The notes beneath the pieces were generated by a model, which saw only the letters and a list, made by a program, of their open reading frames with translations, ran no database searches and had not been told where the DNA came from. From an uncultured bacterium (GTDB lineage: Bacteria; Bacillota; Clostridia; Lachnospirales; Lachnospiraceae): a DNA stretch of 64,000 nt. Of the stretch, positions 34,696 through 43,620 are shown piece after piece. The stretch covers positions 62,001 through 126,000 of the forward strand of contig CANDBT010000007.1 of NCBI GenBank assembly GCA_947383005.1, given 5' to 3'. A program made the position numbers and the translations under genes. The first letter of the stretch is position 1, and every line of letters begins with the position of its first letter.

Positions 34696-34785
34696 GCCCT
34701 GCTCTTTGGGCATCCAGGTACACCCGAAGGGTGTTTCCTCTTTACTCGCCCTGCTCTTTGGGCATCCAGGTACACCCGAAGGGTG
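34696..34785. repeat. Perfect 38-bp direct repeat forming two hairpins each
   Basis: Copies at 34696-34733 and 34748-34785 (period 52) each contain GCCC...GGGC and the perfect hairpin CACCC-GAA-GGGTG. It lies between ridA and the MBL gene inside the operon, so it would appear in the message as four small hairpins. Confidence 0.75.
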
Positions 34786-34786
34786 C

Positions 34787-35257
34787 TTACTCTTTCTTTA
34801 ACTCCACAATCATTTCAATCTCCACCGGTGTTCCGAAAGGAAGCTCATTAGTCCCCAAGGCCGCTCTGGCATGCTTTCCGTTTTCCCCAAAAAGTGAAAT
34901 CAGCAGTTCGGAAGCCCCGTCTATCACAAAGGGCTGCTCGCCAAATCCAGGCGCGCTTGCCACAAATCCCAGCACCTTCACAATTCGTTTTACCTGATCC
35001 AGATCGCCGATACTGTATTTTAAAGCCGCCAGACAGTTGCACATGGCCTGTCTTGCACATTCCTTCCCTTGCTCCACAGTCACTTCGCTCCCTAATTTGC
35101 CTTTATAAAGAAGCTTTCCATCCTTTTTGCAATCCTGCCCGGACACGTAAACCAAACTCTCCGCAAACCTTACGGAAGGCTGATAAGCGGCAACCGGCCT
35201 GGGCGCCTCCGGAAGTATAATTCCCAATTCCTCCAGTCTTTTTTCTGTCTTTGTCAT
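34787..35257 (-). CDS. RidA family protein (enamine/imine deaminase)
   Basis: A 156-residue YjgF/YER057c/UK114-type protein, similar in length to the longer YjgF-like subgroup. It contains VRFAESLVYVSGQD, the substrate-contact region ARAALGTNELPFGTPVEIEM and a central CNCLAALK helix. RidA proteins hydrolyse reactive enamine/imine intermediates made by PLP-dependent dehydratases and lyases, releasing ammonia. The conserved Arg in the usual R(A/S)xVGV position appears as ARAALGT. Two PLP enzymes in this locus could make its substrate. Confidence 0.9.
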   Translation of the reverse strand: MTKTEKRLEELGIILPEAPRPVAAYQPSVRFAESLVYVSGQDCKKDGKLLYKGKLGSEVTVEQGKECARQAMCNCLAALKYSIGDLDQVKRIVKVLGFVASAPGFGEQPFVIDGASELLISLFGENGKHARAALGTNELPFGTPVEIEMIVELKKE

Positions 35258-35281
35258 ATTTTCTCGTCCCCTTTTCTCTCC

Positions 35282-36565
35282 TTATACCATTCCCAAAAGT
35301 TTAGGCAGCCACAGCACGATATCCGGCACATAAGTAGCCAAAAGCAATACCACAATTTCCACCACGCAGAATGGCAGCACGGCCTTCATCGTTCTGGAAA
35401 GCGGTATTTTAGCAATACTGCTACCGATAAACAAACAGACCCCATAAGGCGGAGTGGCAAGCCCGATAGTAATGTTCAATACAAACAGCACGGCAAAATG
35501 AATTGGATGCACGCCTAACGATACGGCAAGCGGCGCTAAAATCGGCGCAAAAATCAGCAAACTGACATTAGCATCAATTCCACATCCTAAAATCAACAAG
35601 AAAACATTAATCAGAAGCATCACTACATATTTGTTGGTAGTAACCGATGTGATAAAACCCGCCAGCAGCACAGGCACCTGCCCCATAGCCACCAGCCAGC
35701 CCACAGGACATGCTACCGCCGCAATCAAAAGTACTGCCCCAGACTGAATCATGGCTTTCACCATACAATCAAGCAATATTTTCCAATCCAAACTGTGATA
35801 ATAAAATACACCTACCAAAATAGAATACAGAATGGCGATGGAAGCCGCCTCTGTAGGTGAACATACTCCTGTCATGATCCCGCCCAGAATAATCACCGGC
35901 ATCAACAGGGCCGGAACCGCCCTTAAGACAGCATGGACAATCTGCTTTATCGAGTATTTTTCTGTGTTGCGCGGATATTTTCTCTTAATACTTAAATAGG
36001 TCGCCGGAATCATCAGACCTACTCCCAAAAGAATCCCCGGCAGCACGCCGCCCATAAACATTGCCGATATGGATGTGCCAAGGGTAGCGCCATATAAAAC
36101 CATGCCGATACTGGGCGGGATGATTGGGCCGATGACAGAAGAACTGGCCGTTACTGCCACAGAAAAATCATCATCATATCCTTCCTTTACCATAGCCGGG
36201 ATCAAGGCTCCTCCTATGGCAGAGGTATCTGCTACTGCTGAGCCTGACACACCGGCAAAAAACATAGACGCCACAATGTTGGCATTGGCAAGGCTCCCCG
36301 GCACCCATCCTACCAGGACACGGCATAAAAGCAGAATATCGTCAATGATCCCCACCCGCGACATCAGCTCTCCTGCCAAAATAAACATAGGCACGGCAAT
36401 AAAAGTAAAACTGTTCACACCCTGAAATATCTGCTGGAACAGCATACTGAAGGAAATTCCGCCCCAGCACTGGATCGTTGCCACCAGACCCATGGCCATG
36501 GCAAAAGCAATCGGAATTCCCATAGCCATAAAAAAGAACAAAAACACAAACAAATAAACTCCCAC
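35282..36565 (-). CDS. dctM: TRAP transporter large permease subunit
   Basis: A 427-residue membrane protein with about 12 helices, the ion-coupled channel part of a tripartite ATP-independent periplasmic transporter. MGIPIAFAMAMGLV at the start, SAVADTSAIGGALIPAM and the PPSIGMVLYG motif are family hallmarks. The GTG start at 36565 overlaps the stop codon of the small subunit by one base and has GGGAGG upstream; a longer in-frame start would intrude into that gene. It works with the membrane-anchored binding protein encoded first in the operon. Confidence 0.93.
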   Translation of the reverse strand: MGVYLFVFLFFFMAMGIPIAFAMAMGLVATIQCWGGISFSMLFQQIFQGVNSFTFIAVPMFILAGELMSRVGIIDDILLLCRVLVGWVPGSLANANIVASMFFAGVSGSAVADTSAIGGALIPAMVKEGYDDDFSVAVTASSSVIGPIIPPSIGMVLYGATLGTSISAMFMGGVLPGILLGVGLMIPATYLSIKRKYPRNTEKYSIKQIVHAVLRAVPALLMPVIILGGIMTGVCSPTEAASIAILYSILVGVFYYHSLDWKILLDCMVKAMIQSGAVLLIAAVACPVGWLVAMGQVPVLLAGFITSVTTNKYVVMLLINVFLLILGCGIDANVSLLIFAPILAPLAVSLGVHPIHFAVLFVLNITIGLATPPYGVCLFIGSSIAKIPLSRTMKAVLPFCVVEIVVLLLATYVPDIVLWLPKLLGMV

Positions 36566-37104
36566 TAAGCAGCGCCTCCCTTCATCACCTGACCCCAACC
36601 CCGAATATGGTCTATCAGAAATTTAACCGTGTGTACGGCCATCAGGACGAATCCGATATACAGTCCCAGCGCCCACCAGAAATAAGAAATCCTGGTAGCC
36701 GCAGCCTTTACCCTCATTTTCAGCAGCAGCATCTCATAACCATACTTTAAGAGAATAATCAGCACAATAGCAATACAGATATAACTGACAAATTCCATGA
36801 TATATCTCAGCTTTTCAGGAAACATATCTACCAACAGGTTAAATTTCACCAGTTCAATCCGTTTATATGCCACGCTGGCGCCATTGGCAGTCAGCCACAA
36901 CATGCACATCCTGGCAATTTCTTCTGACCAGATAGCCGATGTCATAAATGGCAGCCACCTGGTCGTCACTCCTACAAGAAGCGAAAACAACATAATAAAA
37001 CCAGACCCGGCGGCCAGTACAATCCCGATTCGCTCCGACCAAAAACTGCATCCGTCAATTGCCTTCAAAATCCATAGTTTTTTTGCTTCTTTTTTCTCTT
37101 CCAC
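36565..37104 (-). CDS. dctQ: TRAP transporter small permease subunit
   Basis: A 179-residue membrane protein with four helices. TRWLPFMTSAIWSEEIARMCMLWLTANGAS is the DctQ signature region. It connects the binding protein to the large permease. The start is a GTG, at 37104 or 37110; the former has GGAG at a better distance. It lies between the binding-protein and large-permease genes, the standard order P-Q-M. Confidence 0.9.
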   Translation of the reverse strand: MEEKKEAKKLWILKAIDGCSFWSERIGIVLAAGSGFIMLFSLLVGVTTRWLPFMTSAIWSEEIARMCMLWLTANGASVAYKRIELVKFNLLVDMFPEKLRYIMEFVSYICIAIVLIILLKYGYEMLLLKMRVKAAATRISYFWWALGLYIGFVLMAVHTVKFLIDHIRGWGQVMKGGAA

Positions 37105-37172
37105 CAGCACTCACTCCTTTTATTCTGAAACAGCAGGGGACAACAAAAACGCTGCCCCCTATATCCTTTTCC

Positions 37173-38285
37173 TTATTTTCCAATAGCCTGAACCCGATCA
37201 TATAATTCCGTGGAGATGGTTTTTCCGTCGCCAATAAACTTGGGAACAATCTGGCCGGCTGCTTCCAGCCACAACTTCTGATCCTCCGCGGTAGGCTCGT
37301 ACACCGTCACTCCCTGCTCTCTCATCTGGTCGGCTACTCCGTCCACATCTTTTTCATTCAACTCTCTCTTAATCTTTTCCGACTCTTTCGACGCTTTGAT
37401 TACTGCCTGGAAAAGTTCTCCGTCCACGCCGCCCAAGGCGTCCACGGCTCCGGAACTGATCACCCTCACCGACGGTCCGAAGGACAGGGTCAATATGGTG
37501 GCATATTTTGCCACTTCAGTAAAGTTGTTGGTATAAGCCGGCACCGGGCCTGCATATACACCGTCTACCGTTCCCTGCTCCAGGCCGGTATAAAGCTCTT
37601 GCCAGGCCATAGGCGTAGCGCCAATCCCGCAGGCTTCATATAAAGCCATCTCTATTTCCGAACCCGTGGTGCGAATCTTTAAATTATAGGCATCCTGGGG
37701 AACCTTCACTTCCCGTTTGGTATTAAACAGCCATCTTGCCGCTCCTCCATCCACATCAAAAGTCACCGGATAACAGCCAATCTCTTCATAAACTTGTGCC
37801 GCAAGCTCATCTCTCAGATCGGAAGCCAGCACCTCATACACATGGTCCGTATCCCTGAACATTCCCGGAAAATCGCAAAAATCCAACACATGGCAAAATT
37901 CAGAAAGATTAGCTGTAGAACATTTTGCCATCTCCAAAGTATTCGCCATACAAGCCTGCACCACATCTCCATCTGATCCCAACTGACCAGCCGGATAATA
38001 TTCGATCTTCACCTGGCCATTGGTATAAGTATTTACCAACTCAATAAACTTTTGGTTTGCCTCATACTCGGCTGTCCCGTCAACCGCCGCATCACCCCAT
38101 TTTAACACGATAACATCCTTCGGCTCCTCTGCTTTCTCCGACGCTGCCGGTTCTGCCGCCTGTGTGCCCGAATCACCCTGTGCCGGAGCTGCCGTCTCTT
38201 TGGGAGCCTCCTTCCCGGAAGCACATCCCGTCAATCCTGTCACTACCATAGCCGCCGCCAGCAATAATGCAATCTGCTTCTTCAT
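37173..38285 (-). CDS. dctP: TRAP transporter substrate-binding lipoprotein (DctP family)
   Basis: A 370-residue lipoprotein with lipobox LTGC (Cys21), an Ala/Glu/Pro-rich linker to about residue 55, and a DctP-type binding fold. Typical motifs are YYPAGQLGSDGDVVQA, LKIRTTGSEIEMALYEA and the long hinge helix near the end. The Arg in LKIRTTGS is the residue that usually binds the ligand's carboxylate, so an organic or amino acid-like anion is expected. It is first in the leftward operon and has its own promoter with an overlapping inverted repeat. Confidence 0.92.
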   Translation of the reverse strand: MKKQIALLLAAAMVVTGLTGCASGKEAPKETAAPAQGDSGTQAAEPAASEKAEEPKDVIVLKWGDAAVDGTAEYEANQKFIELVNTYTNGQVKIEYYPAGQLGSDGDVVQACMANTLEMAKCSTANLSEFCHVLDFCDFPGMFRDTDHVYEVLASDLRDELAAQVYEEIGCYPVTFDVDGGAARWLFNTKREVKVPQDAYNLKIRTTGSEIEMALYEACGIGATPMAWQELYTGLEQGTVDGVYAGPVPAYTNNFTEVAKYATILTLSFGPSVRVISSGAVDALGGVDGELFQAVIKASKESEKIKRELNEKDVDGVADQMREQGVTVYEPTAEDQKLWLEAAGQIVPKFIGDGKTISTELYDRVQAIGK

Positions 38286-38338
38286 TTTTACTCCTCCTTG
38301 AATGTAAATAAGAACTATCATCTATGTTTCCTAATTCA

Positions 38339-38385
38339 AGGATAATTCAAACATGACTTTTTGTCAATATTAAACTGACAAAAAA
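38339..38385 (-). promoter_or_regulatory. Promoter of the leftward TRAP operon with overlapping operator
   Basis: On the minus strand TTGACA (38367-38362), a 17-bp spacer and TATCCT (38344-38339). The inverted repeat TTTTTGTCA-N9-TGACAAAAA (38358-38384) covers the -35 hexamer, the usual position of a repressor site. A further TTTGTCAA half-site lies at 38498-38505 just after the divergent promoter. Confidence 0.7.
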
Positions 38386-38448
38386 TCTTATATTTTTTCT
38401 CTTTTCAACAATTATTTTTCGATTTAAAAAGATTTTTTTACTTTTCTG

Positions 38449-38477
38449 TTGATTTTTATGTTTCAATACATTATAAT
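38449..38477 (+). promoter_or_regulatory. Promoter of the rightward peptidase operon
   Basis: TTGATT (38449-38454), a 17-bp spacer and TATAAT (38472-38477). The start point would fall near 38484, about 40 bp before the first ATG, with a TTTGTCAA half-site in the leader. Confidence 0.7.
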
Positions 38478-38524
38478 TCGTTTATGAAACAAGATAATTT
38501 GTCAATTTTGAAAGGAGATTGCCC

Positions 38525-39721
38525 ATGCACCTTACACAGGAACAGAAAAATTTTGTCTCCGCAGAAGAAACCATACACTTATTGCAGAAACTGGTTCGGA
38601 TTCCCAGCATAAATGGACAAGAAGAAGCCATCGGCCAGTATCTCCATCAATATTTTCAAAACCTGGGCTGGGAAAGCGCCCTCTACGAAGTAGAACCTCA
38701 CCGTCCTGCTGTAGTTGCCCTTCTCCATGGGAAGCGCCCGGGTAAAACGTTAATGTTCACCACCCATTACGACACTCATGTTGTCGACAATATGGAAATC
38801 CCTCCCTTTACGCCGGAAATCCGCAATTCTTTCCTATACGGAAGAGGAAGCTGCGATGCAAAGGGTTCTATTGCCGCCATGATTATGGGAGCGATGGTCT
38901 TATCCCGCATGGAAAAAAACTTTTCCGGCGACTTGATGCTTGCCTTTGTTCCGGATGAAGAATATCTGAACAAAGGGACTACCTGGCTTATGGAACATGG
39001 CATCACAGCCGACATGGCCGTTGTGGGAGAGCCTACCAGAATGGCCGTAGGCTTCGGCCACCGGGGCTGTACTCACCTGGATATTATTACCAAAGGAAAA
39101 GCTTATCACAGCGCTTATCCGGAAAAAGGAATCAATGCCATTGAAAAAATGGCTATGGTCATCACCCATTTACGCAGGGATTTCTTCCCTTCTTACGAAA
39201 AGAAGACCCATCCCTTCCTGGGTCATCCGGTAATCAACCTGGGAGTAATCACCGGCGGAACCAGAATCCACACCGTTGCCGATTCCTGTGTAGCATCTTA
39301 TTTAAGACGGGATCTTCCGGGAGAGACTACGGAACAGATTTTAGAAGAGATACAGGAATATCTGGATACGTTGAAAGAACTGGATTCACAGCTTCTGGCA
39401 GAAGTCAGGCTCAGCACCATCCAGCAAAGAATCCGTCTGCCTTATTTTATCGATCCGGATCATCCCCTGGTTCTTGCCATGGCAGACAGCTATCTTTCTA
39501 TAACGGGAAAAGAAGCGAAAAAGTCCGTGATGAACTATTATTGTGACGCCAGTATTCTCTGCACTGAACATGGCATACCCACCATTATTTTCGGCCCTGG
39601 CGATATTCATGTGGCTCATTCTTCCCTGGAATATATTGGGATTAAAGATCTTTGTGATGCCGCTTATATTTATGCCGACTTTGCCCTTTCCCTTTTAGGA
39701 GAAAACGGAGACCATTTATGA
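38525..39721 (+). CDS. M20-family metallopeptidase/deacylase, second paralogue
   Basis: A 398-residue di-metal hydrolase. Metal ligands appear in TTHYDTH, GRGSCDAKGS, VPDEEYL, VGEPT and DIHVAHSSLEY. It is related to, but clearly diverged from, the M20 enzyme encoded at 28173-29354. The ATG at 38525 follows AAAGGAG by 7 bp. Its stop overlaps the next start by 4 bp. Probably cleaves an N-acyl or peptide bond after TRAP import. Confidence 0.9.
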   Translation: MHLTQEQKNFVSAEETIHLLQKLVRIPSINGQEEAIGQYLHQYFQNLGWESALYEVEPHRPAVVALLHGKRPGKTLMFTTHYDTHVVDNMEIPPFTPEIRNSFLYGRGSCDAKGSIAAMIMGAMVLSRMEKNFSGDLMLAFVPDEEYLNKGTTWLMEHGITADMAVVGEPTRMAVGFGHRGCTHLDIITKGKAYHSAYPEKGINAIEKMAMVITHLRRDFFPSYEKKTHPFLGHPVINLGVITGGTRIHTVADSCVASYLRRDLPGETTEQILEEIQEYLDTLKELDSQLLAEVRLSTIQQRIRLPYFIDPDHPLVLAMADSYLSITGKEAKKSVMNYYCDASILCTEHGIPTIIFGPGDIHVAHSSLEYIGIKDLCDAAYIYADFALSLLGENGDHL

Positions 39722-40824
39722 CAGAAGAACGACTGAAAAAGACAGAACTTTTCATGGCTGCCTGCGGAATCAATGTCCTGCTGGCCTGCCATCCCAAAAA
39801 TGTTTATTACTTATCCGGCTTTGCCACCTCTGCCCGCCCCTATTGGCAGATCAAGCAGACCTGCTGCCTGATCTTTCCCGATGGGTCCCGGTTTTTAATT
39901 CTTCCTGCCCCATGGGCACAGGAAAACATTGCGGTAGGTCCCGGCTTTGAAGTGATGGAATATTCGGGAGAAACGGAAGACTGCGCCCGGACTGTCGCTT
40001 CTCTGCTTTCCCGTCAGTCCGGAGCAAAGGTAGGCGCGGATCTTACCTGGATGAGCACTCCTTTTTTCCGTGCCCTGGCAAAGGAACTGCCCCACACGCT
40101 CCTTCTGGATGAACATCCTGTCCTGGCATGGTGCCGGATGATTAAAGACCCCCTGGAGATAGAAGCTTTGTATGCAGCCGGAAAAATCAGTGATTGCGCA
40201 TTGAAGAAAGCCCGCGATCTGATCACCTGCGGCAAGGAAGAACAGGACATCCAGTCCGCCTTGAACAGTCTGATGATTGCTAAAGGTTCTATGGGCCAGG
40301 GATTTACCACTAAAGTCATTTCCGGTATTAACGGAAGCCTTCCCCACCATATGTCCGGCTCCTGGCAAATTCGGGAAAAAACGGCTACCATTGTAGATTT
40401 GAGCGCTACAGTACGTTTTTACGAGTCTGACAGCGCCAGAACGTACCTGACTGGAGGCCCTATACCGGAGCTTTCCGACATTCATCAGGGAATTTGCGAA
40501 ATTTTAGAAAAATTGCCGCAAAAGCTATATCCCGGAGTTCCCATTAAAGAAATCGACAGCTTTATCCGAAAAGAACTGTCACAAATCCGTCCTGATGCCA
40601 TGCAGGCAGGAACTATCGGCCACGGAGTGGGCCTTCAAGCCCATGAGTATCCGGATATTTCTCCTGACAGCCCGGAACTTCTTCAGGAAAATATGGTCCT
40701 CGCAATAGAACCGGCCCTTTATCTGCCGGGACACTGGGGAGTCAGAATTGAAAATATGTTCCATATCCGCAGCTCTCATGCAGATATCATGAACGGATTG
40801 GAGGCATCCTATGGAAATCGATAA
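39718..40824 (+). CDS. M24-family Xaa-Pro aminopeptidase-like hydrolase
   Basis: A 368-residue pita-bread metallopeptidase with an N-terminal creatinase-like domain. All five metal ligands can be placed: Asp in TIVDLSATV, Asp in YESDSART, His in GHGVGLQAHEYP, Glu in LAIEPALY and Glu in RIENMFH. The family includes prolidases, Xaa-Pro aminopeptidases and creatinases. It starts by ATGA overlap with the M20 gene and overlaps the next gene by 14 bp. In context it would hydrolyse an imino-peptide or guanidino-like bond in the imported compound. Confidence 0.9.
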   Translation: MTEERLKKTELFMAACGINVLLACHPKNVYYLSGFATSARPYWQIKQTCCLIFPDGSRFLILPAPWAQENIAVGPGFEVMEYSGETEDCARTVASLLSRQSGAKVGADLTWMSTPFFRALAKELPHTLLLDEHPVLAWCRMIKDPLEIEALYAAGKISDCALKKARDLITCGKEEQDIQSALNSLMIAKGSMGQGFTTKVISGINGSLPHHMSGSWQIREKTATIVDLSATVRFYESDSARTYLTGGPIPELSDIHQGICEILEKLPQKLYPGVPIKEIDSFIRKELSQIRPDAMQAGTIGHGVGLQAHEYPDISPDSPELLQENMVLAIEPALYLPGHWGVRIENMFHIRSSHADIMNGLEASYGNR

Positions 40825-41950
40825 AAAACCAGGAATTTATGAAGAACTGGGAGTTCCCCGTGTCATCAACGCCATGGGAACCTACACGATCTATGGCGGC
40901 TCAAAAATGAGCCGCCAGACGATACAGGATATGAATGATGCTGCCTCATCTTTTGTTGACCTGAACCTGCTTCAAAAAAGGGCTGGGGAAGCCATCGCCA
41001 GGCTGACAAAGAATGAAGCTGCCTATATCTGTAACGGAGCCGCCGCAGGCATCTATCTGGGGCTTTTAGCTGCCGTCGCCCTGCATCGCGGAAAAAAAAT
41101 ACGTTATCTGGCCAGACAGGATTTCCATGACAGCGAAATCGTTGTCTTCCGCTCCCACCGCAGCCCTTATGACATTATCCTCGACCAATTGGGAGTTTCC
41201 ATCGTAGAACTGGCCTATTCCAATCACACACTTGTCTCTCCAAAAGAAGATATCGAAGCCGTAATCTCTGAGCGAACGGCTGCCATCTATTTTCTGGAAT
41301 CCGGCTGGGTCGCTCCCGGCGCCCCTTCTCTGGAACTGACGGCATCTGTGGCGAAAAAACACCAACTGCCGGTTATCCTGGATGCCGCCGCCATGCTGCC
41401 TCCTGCTGACAATCTGTGGAATTTTACAAAAGCAGGGGCGTCCCTTGCTGTCTTCAGCGGTGGAAAAGATCTGTGCGGCCCCCAGGCCAGCGGCCTGATT
41501 GTCGGGCGAAAAGACCTGATTGACCTTCTGCTGGAATCCGCTTTCCCGAAACATGGTTATGGAAGGTTCCTGAAAGTCGGAAAAGAAGAGATAGCCGGAC
41601 TTTATTCCGCCCTTTGCCAGTATCTTTCCGCCGACATGGGCAGCCGGATTCAAGATGCGGAAGACCAGGTAGAATCTGCCTGTCGGCTCCTCAATGATCA
41701 TCCTTATTATCTGGCTGCAAGAAGCTATCCCAACGAAGCCGGACAACCAATCCCCCGGGTACTGGTTAAAATCCGCAACGCTCAGACCGATGAACAACAG
41801 GTTCTAAACTATTTATCTGCATTGACACCGCCGGTAATCGCTGCTGCTGCGGGAAAACAGAGCTTTTATTTAAATCCCATGACTTTGACAAAAGCAGAAA
41901 TGGAATGGATCTGCCATCAGCTTCTTAAATTTCCCTTTGTCCAACATTAA
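40811..41950 (+). CDS. SelA-like PLP-dependent enzyme (DgaE-type lyase family)
   Basis: A 379-residue fold-type I PLP enzyme of the SelA-like group, which includes D-glucosaminate-6-phosphate ammonia-lyase and other beta-eliminating enzymes. Cofactor Lys219 is in VFSGGKDLCGPQASG, Asp191 in VILDAAAMLPP, and the N-terminal VINAMGTYTIYGGSKM is typical. The ATG at 40811 lies inside the M24 gene and has GGAGG 6 bp upstream. Ammonia elimination from a polar amino acid would yield an enamine suited to the RidA encoded in the divergent block. Confidence 0.85.
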   Translation: MEIDKKPGIYEELGVPRVINAMGTYTIYGGSKMSRQTIQDMNDAASSFVDLNLLQKRAGEAIARLTKNEAAYICNGAAAGIYLGLLAAVALHRGKKIRYLARQDFHDSEIVVFRSHRSPYDIILDQLGVSIVELAYSNHTLVSPKEDIEAVISERTAAIYFLESGWVAPGAPSLELTASVAKKHQLPVILDAAAMLPPADNLWNFTKAGASLAVFSGGKDLCGPQASGLIVGRKDLIDLLLESAFPKHGYGRFLKVGKEEIAGLYSALCQYLSADMGSRIQDAEDQVESACRLLNDHPYYLAARSYPNEAGQPIPRVLVKIRNAQTDEQQVLNYLSALTPPVIAAAAGKQSFYLNPMTLTKAEMEWICHQLLKFPFVQH

Positions 41951-41984
41951 CAGCAAAATCCCAATAGAAAGGAGTCCTCAGTCT

Positions 41985-42824
41985 ATGTACAAAATTGGTT
42001 GCATCGGCCATGCCGGACGTCATGGCGAATTTTTTTCCCGGCTTTTCAACCGGGAACAATTGTTTGACGGTTATCGGTTTTCTTATGTCTTCGGAGAAGA
42101 TGAAGAATTATCCGCAGAAGAAAAAAATCAGCGTTTTTATCATGTAGATGCCTATTGTTCCACGGCAGACGAACTGATTGAAAAATCGGATGCCGTGATG
42201 ATTCTGACCATTGCAGGAGAAAGCCATCTTCCCTATGCCCTGAAAGCTATCAAAGCCGGCAAGCCGGTATTTGTGGACAAACCCTTTGCCGCTGCCTATG
42301 ATGATGCAAAGGCCATCACGGAAGCCGCACGCGCTTATCGTGTTCCGCTTTTTGGCGGTTCCACCCTGCGGCATCTGAAAAAGCTGGATGAAATCCGACA
42401 GCTCATGAAAGAAGAATACTTCCCTTTCGTTTCCATTGCCTACCGGGCTGACCCGGAGAGCCCTCTGGGGCTTTATCACTACTACGCCAGCCATATCGCC
42501 GAAATTTGTATGTCCCTGTGCGGAACCGACTACCGGGATATCACGGTCAGCCGAAATGAAAAGAACGTTTGCACAGTAGTAAAATATCCCCACTGCAGCG
42601 CAGTACTGATGACCACCTTGGATACGGAGCTGGTCAATATCCATCTTATAGGTAAAAAATCATATTCCTTTGACTTAAATCAGGATGGATGCTATATTGA
42701 TGGTGCTACCAAATTTATCCAAATGCTCAAAACCGGCCAGCCGCCAGTGCCATATGAAGAATATTGTCAATCTGTCCGGCTTATTCAGGATATCACCCGC
42801 AAGATGGGCGCCCTGGCCTGGTAA
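41985..42824 (+). CDS. Gfo/Idh/MocA-family oxidoreductase
   Basis: A 279-residue NAD(P)-dependent dehydrogenase-like protein. The Rossmann start is IGCIGHAGRHGEFF, less regular than the usual GxGxxG, and the catalytic EKP tripeptide is DKP here (FVDKPFAA). Residues 120-279 form the substrate domain. It is shorter than typical members (about 330-350). The ATG at 41985 has GGAG upstream. Possibly oxidises an alcohol or amine group in the pathway. Confidence 0.8.
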   Translation: MYKIGCIGHAGRHGEFFSRLFNREQLFDGYRFSYVFGEDEELSAEEKNQRFYHVDAYCSTADELIEKSDAVMILTIAGESHLPYALKAIKAGKPVFVDKPFAAAYDDAKAITEAARAYRVPLFGGSTLRHLKKLDEIRQLMKEEYFPFVSIAYRADPESPLGLYHYYASHIAEICMSLCGTDYRDITVSRNEKNVCTVVKYPHCSAVLMTTLDTELVNIHLIGKKSYSFDLNQDGCYIDGATKFIQMLKTGQPPVPYEEYCQSVRLIQDITRKMGALAW

Positions 42825-42867
42825 TGACATGCAAAAATAATGTGCGAAAGAAAATGAGGAGGAACCC

Positions 42868-43620
42868 ATGAACCTGATCTATGACAACTGGGCTATATGG
42901 CAGAAACTGCTTACCATGCTCGAAAACCAGTTTGGAACAAAAAGTGAATTTATCCTTCATGATCTGACAAAGGATTATAACCATACCATTGTTGATATCC
43001 GGAACGGCTATATCACCAACCGAAAAATTGGCGACTGCGGTTCCAACCTGGGACTGGAGGTTTTACGAGGCACGGTCAAAGACGGAGACCGATACAACTA
43101 TATCGTAAATACCCGGGACGGAAAGCTACTGCGTTCCTCTACCATGTTTATCTACGACGACCAGGGAAAAGCCATCGGCAGTCTCTGCATAAATACAGAC
43201 ATTACGGAAACGGTTCACTTTGAAGAATATCTGCGTCAATATAACCAATATAACCTGCCTACTACTGCCAATCCCATAACACCGGCCGCCACTTTGGCTT
43301 CATCGCAGGAAAGACAGACCCCCGGAACCCAATCCGGCCCGGAAATCTTTGCCAATGATGTATCCCAAGTTCTGGATTTCTTAATTACAGAAGCCGGAAA
43401 ACTGGTGGGAAAACCGGTAAGCCGGATGAATCGGGAAGACAAAATCAAATTTGTCCGTTATCTGGATCAGAAAGGCGCTTTTTTAATCACCAAAGCATCA
43501 GAAAAAGTCTACGAACATTTAAATATTTCCCGATATACCTTATATAATTATCTGGATTTAATTCACAAAGAAGCAAATGGGACAAATTCATCACCTGAAC
43601 AGGAGGAAGAAAAATCATGA
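42868..43620 (+). CDS. YheO/DauR-like regulator (PAS_6 plus helix-turn-helix)
   Basis: A 250-residue regulator. Residues 1-115 form a YheO-like PAS domain (SEFILHDLTKDYNHTIVDIRNG, then GSLCINTDIT). A Pro/Thr/Gln-rich linker leads to a C-terminal helix-turn-helix (EKVYEHLNISRYTLYNYLDL). DauR, a repressor of D-arginine use in Pseudomonas, has the same architecture. It is the only regulator gene in the catabolic locus and is the best candidate for the TTTTTGTCA-N9-TGACAAAAA site. AGGAGG lies 5 bp before the ATG; the stop overlaps the next start. Confidence 0.85.
   Translation: MNLIYDNWAIWQKLLTMLENQFGTKSEFILHDLTKDYNHTIVDIRNGYITNRKIGDCGSNLGLEVLRGTVKDGDRYNYIVNTRDGKLLRSSTMFIYDDQGKAIGSLCINTDITETVHFEEYLRQYNQYNLPTTANPITPAATLASSQERQTPGTQSGPEIFANDVSQVLDFLITEAGKLVGKPVSRMNREDKIKFVRYLDQKGAFLITKASEKVYEHLNISRYTLYNYLDLIHKEANGTNSSPEQEEEKS

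Noticed and set aside
41066-41797. Minus-strand 243-codon frame
   Set aside because: Antisense to the SelA-like PLP gene; no family features.
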